A stretch of 64,000 nt of DNA from Proales similis (taxonomy: Eukaryota > Rotifera > Eurotatoria > Ploima > Proalidae): the NCBI GenBank assembly GCA_019059635.1, contig JAGVRJ010000010.1, forward strand, positions 1,056,501 to 1,120,500, given 5' to 3'. A program made the position numbers and the translations under genes. The notes beneath the pieces were generated by a model. It was not told the DNA's origin, searched no databases, and worked only from the letters and a program-made list of their open reading frames with translations. Shown here in pieces: positions 1 through 9,882 of the stretch. The first letter of the stretch is position 1. Each line of letters begins with the position of its first letter.

Positions 1-1229
1 TATCAAAATCCTCAACATTTCGCTTCGCGATTATGCTTTTTAAGTTATTTTCCTCTTCAATTACGTGTCTAAATTGTAAGATTGAAATGAATGAGGCAAT
101 TGCTTAAATCCTCTTTGGCTCTGGAAGAAACATTTCATCATATTACTCTTACAGGGCATAAGGTGTCGTGGCAGTGAGTTAGATCTAGTTTGAGTCAGTC
201 TATTTGCTAGGACGGTGAATAATTATTTAATAGGGAGTGTGTATGGATTAGAACAGGGACTTTGCTCTAGCGTTTTATTTGCCAACTTAAGCATAATTCA
301 GCAAGTTAAATCAAATCGAGTATTATCTGCGCCAAAGTCTGGACATAATTTTGACAACGCAAAAATACTCTGTCGGGCTTGGATAACTGCCAGTAAAAGG
401 AATTCTGATTATGTGATGAGGGATTATTTTAACTCTTAATATGAACAACTCATTGATTATCAATCGGCGTTTGATGCGGGCACCGGGTTAATAGATTAAT
501 GCTCAGGCTTCAAAAGAATTCAACAGCTCACAAGGATTGGGAGCAATAAAATTTTCAAGAAATGGAGAATATTAGAGATTGCCACGCACATGATATTTTC
601 AATTGAACATGACTCGGGAGTTCTTTTTTCAAGTCAACTTTTGCCAGTTTTCATTTATTCCATGATCTGCAAGCTAATTCGATTCTTTTGCAAGTCGGTT
701 TGATTTAGCTTGGGAGTTTGAAGCATCGGGTTCGTGTTTGATGGCCTTTTGAACGGAATATTGGCCTATCCAGCTTGCGTTTAACCTAGAATGTCAGAGC
801 TAATTGTCAGCCAGTTAGCTGAAATAAAAGGGCAGCTTGATCTATATAGAGGGAAGTCTAATCTCAGATTATCTGACACATCTCTTGCTTAATTTCAAGA
901 TAACAGAATACAGACCCAGTAAGCTAGCGTTATTTTTATCGTTTAATTCAAGTGAGGAGAATCAAACCAAATGCTGGTTGCGAGTTTCATTCTCTGGAGC
1001 AATGTGTCAAGTAGAACAGCAAAACCAAAGCGAATCTAATTGAAAAACACTTTTTAAGGCTCAACTCAATGAAAGTTTTCACTGGCCTAGTCACGAGTTT
1101 AGATAAGAATAACATTTCAGAAAAATGCGACAAAAAGTTTAGAATGTTAGTTGAATAAAATGATTGAAGTAGTGGAGGCTGAAGATGCCTTTGGTGATGG
1201 TTGATGAGATGACGTGGCGGCCTCGGCTT
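1..1229. other. Left-edge non-coding stretch
   Basis: AT-rich sequence with only short open frames that have no recognisable domain, no family resemblance and no convincing splice context. It lies downstream of the minus-strand Nudix gene, so it may hold that gene's 3' UTR. I see no gene here. Confidence 0.6.
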
Positions 1230-2005
1230 TTAAATGAAAGCTTGGCCATTCTGGTCGCCTGGCCGAGAAACTAGGTTTTCATAAAAAGATCGATTTTCTG
1301 GCATCAAAAGTGGAGTCGGCACGCTTTGCGTGATGTCGTGGTGATGGTCGCCAACAGTGGTGGTCGATGAGTGAATTTTTGCGGAAGAACGAGCCAGCTC
1401 TGAGCCTAATCGCATCGCTTCTTTTTGTTGCTCAAACGAAGAATATGAAAGTTGCCTTGGGCTGACATGAAAGCCTTTGAGAAATGTAAGGTATGCAGCT
1501 TGCCAAGGCTTATGCCCGTCTAGCAGACTCTTGGCCTCCATGATGGCGAACCACTGTCGCTCGCGACCAAAGTTGAGCTTCTCCTCCCAATTTTCGAACT
1601 CTTCTTCCACAAATAGAACGTAGACATTGGTGCGGTTTCTTCTCTCAGTGTTCTGTCGAACGAATTGAAATGACGGACGGGACTCGAAGATGATGATACA
1701 GGAGCAAGAAGAGTTACCTCAAAGACTCCTAGGAGACGGCCTAGTCGTCCACTGACGCCTGCTTCTTCGTAAACCTCTCGCTGAGCCGTCTGTTCGGGCT
1801 GCTCGCCGAGCTCTACGCCGCCGCCGGGCACAACCCAATGGCCTTTGACTCGACTGCTAGATATAAGCAACACTTCGTTTTCTTCTTCATTGCGTACGCA
1901 TACGCACGCAGCGCGTCGCTTGAAACCGTCTTGATCGTATTGACGATGGTCGTGGACTCGATTCTTCCTTAACTCCTCGACCATTGGATCTTTGACTGGC
2001 TGCAT
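1230..2005 (-). CDS. Diphosphoinositol polyphosphate phosphohydrolase (Nudix, NUDT3/4-like)
   Basis: Two exons (2005-1718 and 1643-1230) joined by a 74-bp GT-AG phase-0 intron give 233 residues. The Nudix box is complete: GGGVELGE, then REVYEEAG, matching GX5EX7REUXEEXGU. The preceding FKRRAACVCVRN and SSSR...HWVVPGGG, and the following VYVLFVEEEFENWEE...RERQWF, match the DIPP subfamily, which removes phosphates from inositol pyrophosphates and can hydrolyse diadenosine polyphosphates or mRNA caps. The start ATG opens a clean frame with no better upstream choice. The C-terminal 60 residues are His/Ser-rich and unlike the short human tails. The family assignment is strong; the exact substrate is inferred. 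Confidence 0.92.
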
Positions 2006-2593
2006 TTAATGACGAGCGGAGCAGAGCTGCCCCTCAGACTTTAAATTGATTACTCTTTTCGATGGCAGAACGTTCAAACAGATCAACGGTATGCGGCATC
2101 GGGTTCTGTTTGATTTGAAAAGGCAATACTCTGTTCATAGGCACATGACTTGAATATGCTGCAAGTCTCAAAGTGCTAAACTTGAATTTGAGAAATTAAA
2201 CTAAGCACGCATGCTCAGAAACAAAACAGAGCTGCTCTGGCTGTACAAATACTTGCTGTTAGCAAAACAAGCAAGCATTGAACGCAAAGATCGCCGTCAT
2301 TATGCAATTGATTATTGCAGAGCGTTGAGTTTATCAACTGATCATTATGCTCACATTCGTTTCATAATCGAGCCATGTATCGAAAGTAAAATTTCGACTA
2401 AAACCGTTTATGCGCTAGACGAGAAACGCAACAAGGGCACAGAGACATAAATTTAAAAAAAAAAGCCACAAAACAATTACACACACACACACGCACAAGA
2501 CTGGAGGCGTTGTTTCAATTTTATTATTCTCTTGACTCTGTGCGCCGACTTGCCTGGGCAATGAATCGACTGTGAAAAATTGGCAAATGCCGA
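2006..2593. other. Intergenic, between NIPP1 3' end and Nudix 5' end
   Basis: Holds the upstream region of the Nudix gene and the 3' UTR of NIPP1. There is a short (AC)7 run near 2479 and a TTTATT (AATAAA on the minus strand) near 2519, a plausible NIPP1 poly(A) signal. No gene seen. Confidence 0.55.
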
Positions 2594-3933
2594 CTAGATC
2601 TCGAGGCGCTTGGGCTTTTGAGTTTGACTCTCTGAGTTTCGATCTGAGTCGGCGTGTAAATCACCTCTAATTTGAAGCACTTCTCTGCCAGGCCAAGCTT
2701 CCTTGGCATATTTCCTTTTGCGCGGACGGCCCTCTTCGTCGTGCTCTTCTCCCTCCTCGTCTGGCTCGAGTTCTGACATCGGTCTCTTGGCCGATTCAGA
2801 ATTAACATCCGGCGCCAGGTCTAAATTTTTTATGCCAATTTTGGCAGCTGTCGAATAGCGTATCTCATAATCCTCATTATCATAGAGAGTCTCTGGCTCG
2901 AATTCTTCTTGTTGCTGGCTTCTGCTCACTTGAGTGTACTTGAGCTGGCAAGCTTCTCCCAGCACTAGCGCACGACCTTTGGATCCTTTATGAATAACGA
3001 CGCTCGACTGCAGCATGTTTCTGAAGCGGCCGATTGTCGGGTCTATATCCTCCGGATTAATGATTTCTTCTTCTTCTATGAACACGACCGTTTTCTTCGG
3101 CTTTGCCGAGCTTGGCTTTGGCTGTTCGCCCAGGGTGTCGGCGTTTATTAGCTGAGCAATACGCTTGTTGTGCGCCGTATTAAATTCGGTTAAATTCTGC
3201 ACGTTTTTCGCTTTAAGGACTAGAAATTCAGCGCGGAGAGGGGCAAGACTTACGTCAAGGTCCTCCTCGGCCATTGGTTGCTTGGCATTCTCGTCCTCGT
3301 TCGAGCTGTTGTTGAGAAGAATTTGCGCTTGACTACTTGATAAGTTCTGTGGATGGTCCCTGAGAATATAGGAGCGCGTGGACGCTCCGAACTTAATTTC
3401 ATTGCTTATGAACATTTGCTGCGGCTTGTTGGCCTCCAGTCGCAGCGTTCCCAGGAATGTGCCGTGCGCTGTTGGACGATGGTGAGCAAAATGGAGATGC
3501 AATCGCAACGCAATTAAGAAAAATACCCACTGCTTCCAAGATCAGTTAGAAAAGCTCGATTGAGATGCTTGTGCCAGACGAGAACTGCGTGCACTCTTGA
3601 ACATGACGCGTGGTCGATTAGAAAGTCACAGGCTTCTTTGTTGCGCCCGAAAAAGTAGAACCCTTTCTGGTCGATCATCAGTTTCTACAATTCGTCGCTT
3701 TTTATAAAAAAAAGCAGGACCCAAAAGAGATAAGATTTGAATGCACTCTCACTTGAATCAAGCTTCCTTCTTTCATCACGTCCAAATGAAGGCCATCAGG
3801 AGGCTTGCCCGCCCTTTGCAATCCTTGAAATACGAAAATTCAATGCTAGCCTCGTTGCTTACCATTTGGGAATCTGATAGCCGTTCACAGTTCGAGATGT
3901 TTGAGTTTTACTTTCGTGGCCTTCATTCGCCAT
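2594..3933 (-). CDS. PPP1R8: Nuclear inhibitor of protein phosphatase 1 (NIPP1)
   Basis: Five exons (3933-3863, 3813-3753, 3684-3531, 3468-3254, 3196-2594) keep phase throughout and encode 367 residues. The N-terminal FHA domain is complete: WAGKPPDGLHLDV, YFFGRN, CSRVHAVLVWHKHL, then STHGTFLGTLRLE. A central block NLTEFNTAHNKRI precedes the PP1-docking segment, where an RVxF-type KTVVF stands directly before EEEEIINPEDIDPTIGRFRNM. The C-terminal KYAKEAWPG block is also conserved. NIPP1 anchors PP1 in the nucleus, and its FHA domain binds phosphorylated splicing factors and other chromatin-associated partners. The fourth intron is only 57 bp, in frame and free of stops. The protein continues about 25 residues past KYAKEAWPG, unlike the human form. 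Confidence 0.93.
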
Positions 3934-4690
3934 TTGAATTTTCGGCTTCACAGCTAAACATCCAGGAAGCGAAAGGCGCTCTTTTTTGGTTTCAACTTAT
4001 GCCCGGCTCGGTCATCGGATAACTCTGCCGAGTATATCTCATCATGTCATGACACAATAAACTTCACATCGGATTTGCTTGCTTTCTCAATTTTTAAATT
4101 TTGACTCGTCTCTTTCAGTTTGATAGGAGATAATGTTTTTATTTTTAAATTATTCATCACAAATCGTGCATTCAGCCCGAGCTTAGTTGGAAACGGGGCC
4201 CTTAATAGCTTTCGTATGGTTTTACAACGAGAGGCCTGCTATTTGCTTTTGGTTAGTTAGTTTGCTACGCTAAATAGACCCAATGCAATTTAAGTCAATA
4301 AAGAGTAAAAAAATTTAAGAGAAAGCAATTGACGAAAGCAACATAATGAAAAAGCGAATGAGTAAGAGAAAGAGACAGAGAAAGACAGAGAGAGATAGAG
4401 AGAGAAAGAGAGAGCTGAACAAGCTGAGCCAGACGAATTGTCTAGTGATCGTTGATGCGTAGGTGCGCTCGAAGAAAATAGCAAAAGAAAAATGAGATAA
4501 ACATCAACTAGCCCAAATAGGGGTCACTTGATCGTCGATGTAATATTTTTCAATTTGAAAGTAAAATTTCTGCCCTAAACTGGGACAAGAGAAGATAATT
4601 TTATTACTGTTTGGGTTTGAGTTGACTTGTTTTTGTTGCATTTACGCGTAGTGCGCATCTCACGACAGAGCTGGAAAAAAAGCAAACTCG
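3934..4690. other. Divergent intergenic region between NIPP1 and the first elongase
   Basis: Shared upstream region of two divergently transcribed genes. It contains a purine tract at 4365-4414, mostly GA/GAAA repeats, and AT-rich flanks. No gene seen. Confidence 0.5.
4365..4414. repeat. GA-rich simple repeat
   Basis: Imperfect (GA)n/(AGAGAC)n purine run about 280 bp upstream of the first elongase start. Such tracts can bind GAGA-type factors in arthropods; here that is only an inference. Confidence 0.7.
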
Positions 4691-5575
4691 ATGACTAAAC
4701 AGAGCAATAACCTGAGCAAGCTCTCACCAAAAACGGACCCGATTAGCCAGAGTCTATTGGATTCGCCAATGAATTTATATTTCGAGCAAAAATATTTGAA
4801 TCAAAGTTATGTGGACGAGCGATTAGGATGGATGCAGCAAAATTGGCAGCTGAGCATTTCCTACGCGATCGCCTACATTCTGCTGGTATTCGCCGGTCGA
4901 CGTTTGATGCGCAATCGAGAAAAGTTTCATCTCTACATTCCACTTGTGGCATGGAACTTTGTTCTGGCCTGCTTCAGCATTTTGGGCACAGTTCGGATGT
5001 GGCCTGCCTTCCTAAGGATCCTTCTCAACAAAGGCATTGACCATTCCATATGTGGAGTGGATATAGAGAACGGACCAGTAGCCGCCTGGTCGTGGCTCTT
5101 TGTCTTGAGCAAAGTCCCCGAGCTGGGAGACACTCTGTTCATCGTGCTCAGGAAGCAGCCGCTCATTTTTCTTCACTGGTACCATCACGCCACAGTTCTC
5201 GTCTACTGTTGGTATTCAATGACAAACAATCGTTCTTCGGGTCGCTGGTTCATTCTCATGAACTACACCGTGCACGCCTTCATGTATTCGTACTACTTTT
5301 TCCGGGCGCTGCGCTTTCGCATTCCGCGCTGGGTGAACATCATGATCACCTCGGGCCAGCTGTCGCAAATGGCCGTCGGCATCTTTGTCAACCTCTACGC
5401 ATTCCGCCAGATCCAGAACGGCCACTACTGCCAGGTGCCTATCGACAACATCAAGTGGTCGTTCATCATGTATTTGTCCTATTTCGTTCTTTTTTTCAAT
5501 TACTTCTTCTGGGCCTATATTTCAAAGGGTTCGGCTAAAACGAGCTTGACGTCCACCGCTAAGAAACATGATTAG
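4691..5575 (+). CDS. ELOVL6-type fatty acid elongase, copy 1
   Basis: Intronless gene encoding 294 residues. It is a polytopic ER membrane protein that catalyses the rate-limiting condensation of malonyl-CoA with a long-chain acyl-CoA. The ELO signature is complete: KxPELGDT (KVPELGDT), the HxxHH catalytic box in HWYHHATVL, MNYTVHAFMYSYY, and a C-terminal MYLSYFVLFFNYFF helix. Residues 20-100 resemble vertebrate ELOVL6 (WMQQNWQLS, GRRLM, FSILG.VRM). The C-terminal tail is Ser/Thr/Lys-rich and ends in KKHD. A second copy follows about 1 kb downstream on the same strand, and the 3' halves of the two genes are almost identical at nucleotide level (see findings). Substrate chain length cannot be read from sequence. 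Confidence 0.94.
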   Translation: MTKQSNNLSKLSPKTDPISQSLLDSPMNLYFEQKYLNQSYVDERLGWMQQNWQLSISYAIAYILLVFAGRRLMRNREKFHLYIPLVAWNFVLACFSILGTVRMWPAFLRILLNKGIDHSICGVDIENGPVAAWSWLFVLSKVPELGDTLFIVLRKQPLIFLHWYHHATVLVYCWYSMTNNRSSGRWFILMNYTVHAFMYSYYFFRALRFRIPRWVNIMITSGQLSQMAVGIFVNLYAFRQIQNGHYCQVPIDNIKWSFIMYLSYFVLFFNYFFWAYISKGSAKTSLTSTAKKHD

Positions 5576-6587
5576 ATGCGCTCACGTTTGTAGATCGCTT
5601 TAAGTGAATCGCCATTCAATCCAATTCATCGTCGCCATCATCGCGAATATCTTGCTGATGATTACCACAAACAAGGCTTCTTCATATTCAACTTGGTTTT
5701 GGTTTACTGGATACAAGAGTTCATTCGTCTATTTTTATGAGTTGATTCTTTCAGTGTGCTTTGAACTTTTTTGCTACAGCCGATGCATAATTTCAGAGCC
5801 ATTCTTTTCTTTTTTTCCATATCAAATGCAACAGAATCTAATATTCATGAAAGCACTTCATTCATTGCAGGATGGGTCTCGAGCAGAAAATAAAGCATTT
5901 TCGGTTGTTGTTGCCAACTTGACGAGATGACGCAATGCCCGGCGCATATTCATTGCGGGAAGGGTGGGGGGCGGGCTTAAGTCTAGATGAAGTCTTTCGT
6001 CGAACTACTCACAGAGCCCCACCGGTTTCGTAGATGCGTTTTTATTTCTCTCTACGGCTTTACATTATCGCAGTGCTCTAGGCACGAGACCGTAGAATTT
6101 TGATTCTCCCTTTTTATTCGGATAATCTGAATTTAATTCCAAAGAGAAGCAAACAGAAAGGTGGGAGGGTGCGTTTTGAGTTTTACAACTGCGAGACGTT
6201 TTTATAGCTGCAAAGGCTGAGTTGATGCATAATCGTCGTGAAAGTGAATTGGCCTCACAACTTCGCTCAAACTGAACTCTACGCCAGAAGCGATTGAACA
6301 ATTTGAATGTTGTTTAGACCAGCAGATTGACCTGACCTTATAGAGAGAGAGAGAGAATCGCAGAAGTGTTGGTATTCACACGAACTCGTTCAAGTGATAC
6401 AATAAGTTGCTATGGTGATCGCATCAAGGCTCTTGTAGTATCCTTCGGAAAAATAACAGGTATGTTTTGATTGGGCGCCGAATAGAAAGAAGAAGATTGT
6501 TTTATTTTATTCTTCATTTTGAGTTCGCACGGTTAAACAAGGTGAGGCTAAGTAAAACTCAATTTCAACAAGTCTACCTCAGTAAAG
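5576..6587. other. Intergenic between the two elongases
   Basis: Non-coding by inspection. It holds the 3' UTR of copy 1 and the upstream region of copy 2, including a short (GA)n run at about 6340-6356. Open frames here have no domain or family resemblance. Confidence 0.55.
5889..5894 (+). promoter_or_regulatory. Candidate poly(A) signal for elongase copy 1
   Basis: AATAAA 314 bp after the stop codon, the first canonical hexamer downstream. It would place the intervening open frame in the 3' UTR. Confidence 0.45.
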
Positions 6588-7418
6588 ATGCAGCCGTCGT
6601 CAGCAGTCACAATAAATGACACAGTTTGGTTTAAATTCGAAGAGAAATACTTTGACGAGCGATTCGTTCGAAGCAAAATTCAATGGATGAAAGACAACTG
6701 GCAGTTGAGCGTATTCTACGCCGCGCTCTACGTCATTCTGGTACCATTGGGAAGACATTACATGCAAAGCCGTGCAAAGTTCAGCCTTCAGCGACCGTTG
6801 ATCGCTTGGAACTTGGCCTTGGCAATTTTCAGCATTTTAGGCGCGGTTAGAATTTTGCCTCGATTCTTCACCAAATTGAGTGAGAAAGGTCTGGACTATT
6901 CGATCTGTGTTACAGACTACAGCTTCGGAGTCGAAGGCGCTTGGTCGTGGCTCTTTGTTCTCAGTAAACTTCCCGAGCTGGGAGACACTCTGTTCATCGT
7001 GCTCAGGAAGCAGCCGCTCATTTTTCTTCACTGGTACCACCACGCCACAGTTCTTGTCTACTGCTGGTACTCGACTAGCGTTGAGAGCTCTTCAGGCAGG
7101 TGGTTCGTGGTCATGAACTACACCGTGCACGCCTTCATGTATTCGTACTACTTTTTCCGGGCGCTGCGCTTTCGCATTCCGCGCTGGGTGAACATCATGA
7201 TCACCTCGGGCCAGCTGTCGCAAATGGCCGTCGGCATCTTTGTCAACCTCTACGCATTCCGCCAGATTCAGAACGGCCACTACTGCCAGGTGCCTATCGA
7301 CAACATCAAGTGGTCGTTCATCATGTATTTGTCCTACTTCGTTCTATTTTTCAATTTCTTCTATCGCGCCTATTTGTCCAGTGGACAGAAGAAGCAAGCC
7401 AAAGCGAAAGATGATTAG
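6588..7418 (+). CDS. ELOVL6-type fatty acid elongase, copy 2
   Basis: Intronless gene encoding 276 residues with the same architecture as copy 1: KLPELGDT, the HxxHH box in HWYHHATVL, MNYTVHAFMYSYY, and the final MYLSYFVLFFNFF helix. The N-terminal 110 residues are clearly diverged from copy 1, whereas the C-terminal half is almost identical in both protein and synonymous codons. The C terminus ends KKQAKAKDD, a lysine-rich tail of the kind used as an ER-retention signal. It is a tandem duplicate of the upstream gene, and the tracts of identity point to gene conversion. Its stop codon lies only 91 bp from the convergent fucosidase stop. Confidence 0.94.
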   Translation: MQPSSAVTINDTVWFKFEEKYFDERFVRSKIQWMKDNWQLSVFYAALYVILVPLGRHYMQSRAKFSLQRPLIAWNLALAIFSILGAVRILPRFFTKLSEKGLDYSICVTDYSFGVEGAWSWLFVLSKLPELGDTLFIVLRKQPLIFLHWYHHATVLVYCWYSTSVESSSGRWFVVMNYTVHAFMYSYYFFRALRFRIPRWVNIMITSGQLSQMAVGIFVNLYAFRQIQNGHYCQVPIDNIKWSFIMYLSYFVLFFNFFYRAYLSSGQKKQAKAKDD

Positions 7419-7463
7419 AAAAACGTGTTTGTTAATTTTATAATCGAATCAACTGAGTTTTGA

Positions 7464-7469
7464 AATAAA
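7464..7469 (+). promoter_or_regulatory. Candidate poly(A) signal for elongase copy 2
   Basis: AATAAA 45 bp after the stop codon and before the convergent fucosidase stop at 7510. Confidence 0.6.
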
Positions 7470-7509
7470 CCGTTTCTATTCGTCAAAATTAGATTAAGAT
7501 CAGTAGCGG

Positions 7510-9300
7510 CTAGTTATCGGCCGAGGATACATTTTCAAATTTGAACGTCCACGCCCATTGAAGAGGTCGCTCGTGCGCAAATGTGGCATGAATCGCCACA
7601 TACTGGTCTGTTTTGCGCCATTCAATTTTGCGCTCATTGCCGATCATGCTTACGCTTGTGAACTTGAAGCCGGCCATGGCACCCAATGCGAACTGGTTGT
7701 TGTCCGGCCATCTTAGAACGATGGCGTAGACTGTCGAGCCTCTAGCCGTGTACCTGTGTTCGAATTTTATTTTGAAAAATTTAGGCCTGTCTCGAGCAAA
7801 ATGATCGCTTACCACACATCTGAGCTTAATGTGTCGTTTTGAAAAAGCCAAGGCTTTGTTTGATAAATCGATTCGCCGTTTATATCAAGCCATTGTCCGA
7901 GCTGCCTTAGGCGCTCTTCGTAGATTGGCGCAATTATCCCGTCTTTTGTCGGGCCAACGTTTATGAGAAGATTTCCGCCGCAGCTGAATGGTGCCAAGAT
8001 TCATATTTGTCTTTCCTATTCTTTAGACACGCATGTGAACCAACCTGACCACTTCGGCGAGGATCGAAATTATCTCTCTAATCGTAAGCACGTCCTTGAG
8101 TTGGGTGTTGCGGCGAAATCCCCACGAGTTCTTGTCAATGGTCAAACAGTCCTCCCATTTGTGCTCGAGTCTCTTGCCCGGATTGTAGCGGTCGTAGCAA
8201 GTGAAAAAGCCGCCGTGATGACAGGGCACACCGTCACCCCACCTTTCGACAAATGATGCTTTAGAACTCGAGCAAAGCCGAGAGTTGCAGAGTCCGTCTC
8301 TACTAACCGATCGTTCGTGACCACACTTTCCTTCACCGGGCTTTCGTTGTAGAGCCAGGCGAGGAATTCTTTTGATTGCCAATACTCGTCTTTGATTTGG
8401 TTCAATTCGCTCAGATTAAGGAAGAAGCAGCTTTGAGCAAAGGCAGATATTGACTTTACCGGGACCAGCGTCTCCGTCTGACCAGACTACATCCGGTTTG
8501 TACCTGGCCACCAGCTCGTACAGTTCCGGCAAAGTCTTCCCCTATTCAAGCAGATTGGCCAACTGAGTCGAATTAAAAAATGAATCGAAAAGCCAATACT
8601 CTTGTGAAATAGCTCGTGCTAAAGTTGTTTTTCGAATCGGCCAAGTACAACGGGTTGAACCATTCAAACAGAGAGTGGTAGACGCCGAATTTCAAGTCAG
8701 TTCGATTTCGAATTGAATCGGCCAGCTCTCCAACCAAATCTCTGGCTGGTCCACTTTGTCCTGCATTCCAGTTGAACGAGAAATTGCTCGGCCATAGACA
8801 GAAGCCCTCGTGGTGTTTGGTTGTCAGAACGACGTACCTTCATTTAACACAAGATAGAAAGTTGATCAACACTTGTTGAGCAGTGAACATCTCACTTTGC
8901 TCCAGAGCTGTTGAAAAGGTCGGCCCAATAGTTCGGATCGAAGAAGCTCGCTTTGAAATCTTTGGCGAAATCGGCATACTGGAAATCGGGCGGATAATTT
9001 TCTTGCATGAAATTCACCACTTCGGGCTTTTTCTCGCCTTTCCAGTACCTTTTGATGTTGGGCCAAATCTGAGCGGATGGGCGGAAAGAGAAGAAGAGTT
9101 CGCAATCAGAATTACCACCAAAACCATTCGGAGTAGAACGACGGCACCGAAAAGACACCCCAGTGAACGAATATGCCGAGCTTGGCTTGATCGTACCACT
9201 CAGGCAGAGGCCTCTGATCAAGCGAGTTCCAATCTGGCTTGTACTCAGCGTCGGTAAGCGCGATTGCTGCCGTCAGTATGAGGCAGCCGATCAATTTCAT
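7510..9300 (-). CDS. FUCA1: Secreted/lysosomal alpha-L-fucosidase (GH29)
   Basis: Eight exons in consistent phase (9300-9116, 9048-8896, 8837-8600, 8541-8460, 8389-8308, 8242-8045, 7983-7813, 7753-7510) encode 450 residues. It hydrolyses terminal alpha-L-fucose from glycoproteins and glycolipids in lysosomes or outside the cell. The N terminus [18 protein letters not shown] is a signal peptide. GH29 landmarks follow in order: [44 protein letters not shown], the nucleophile Asp in [34 protein letters not shown], and [16 protein letters not shown]-terminal beta domain ends [10 protein letters not shown]. Length matches the family (about 460). Introns are 45-70 bp; several acceptors are AAAG or AAG rather than CAG. 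Confidence 0.95.
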
Positions 9301-9882
9301 TTTGTTTTCTATTGAATTTGAGACAAGAAAAGATTAATGTGGAGCAATTCATCTAACCAGATGGGCTCTTATAGACAATAAGAGGCAACTCTGACCTGTG
9401 GGCCAGTTTACAACTTTCTCAAGAGGCCAGTGGACGGCTCACGCAGACTTTAGAGATAACACATTTAAAAGAGAAACGCAGAGGTTATCTGTTCCTCGTT
9501 CAGACTGTTTAATCAGCTGCTCTGGGTTTCAGGTGATATCTATCGATTAAGCAATTTTCGCTCAGCGATCGAGATTATGCACAAATTGCATTTACATTAC
9601 AAACTCGATTTGTGACACATTTACGTCTGCCTGACTTCGATAAGAGCAAGTAGGAAATTTGAAATGTTTTGGTCGGCATATTTGTACAATTGAGAATGCA
9701 AAATAAAGTTCAGAGCGCGCGACCAATCTGATCTGTTTGGAGGGTTTTATTTTCGTAAAAAGGATTTCCACAAAAAGTTACGGAGCGAAGGAAGTTCTAG
9801 TAGAGCAAGATAAGGAGAAGCTTTTATGAGATAAATGTTGGTGAACAACTGTGAGTATTGGAGTCTTGGTGAGGGCGTCGAG
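9301..9882. other. Intergenic between fucosidase 5' end and TRPV 3' end
   Basis: Holds the fucosidase upstream region and the TRPV 3' UTR. TTTATT at 9746-9751 reads AATAAA on the minus strand, about 135 bp past the TRPV stop, a plausible poly(A) signal. No gene seen. Confidence 0.55.

Noticed and set aside
215-1043. Two short plus-strand frames at the left edge
   Set aside because: No recognisable motif, no splice context, AT-rich composition like surrounding non-coding DNA.
5050-5538. 162-codon plus-strand frame and several minus-strand frames over both elongases
   Set aside because: They are shadow frames of the intact ELOVL6-type genes; they appear in both copies only because the nucleotide sequence is shared.
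5604-5930. 108-codon plus-strand frame with a hydrophobic N terminus
   Set aside because: No domain or family match; it lies between the elongase stop and the first AATAAA, so most likely 3' UTR.
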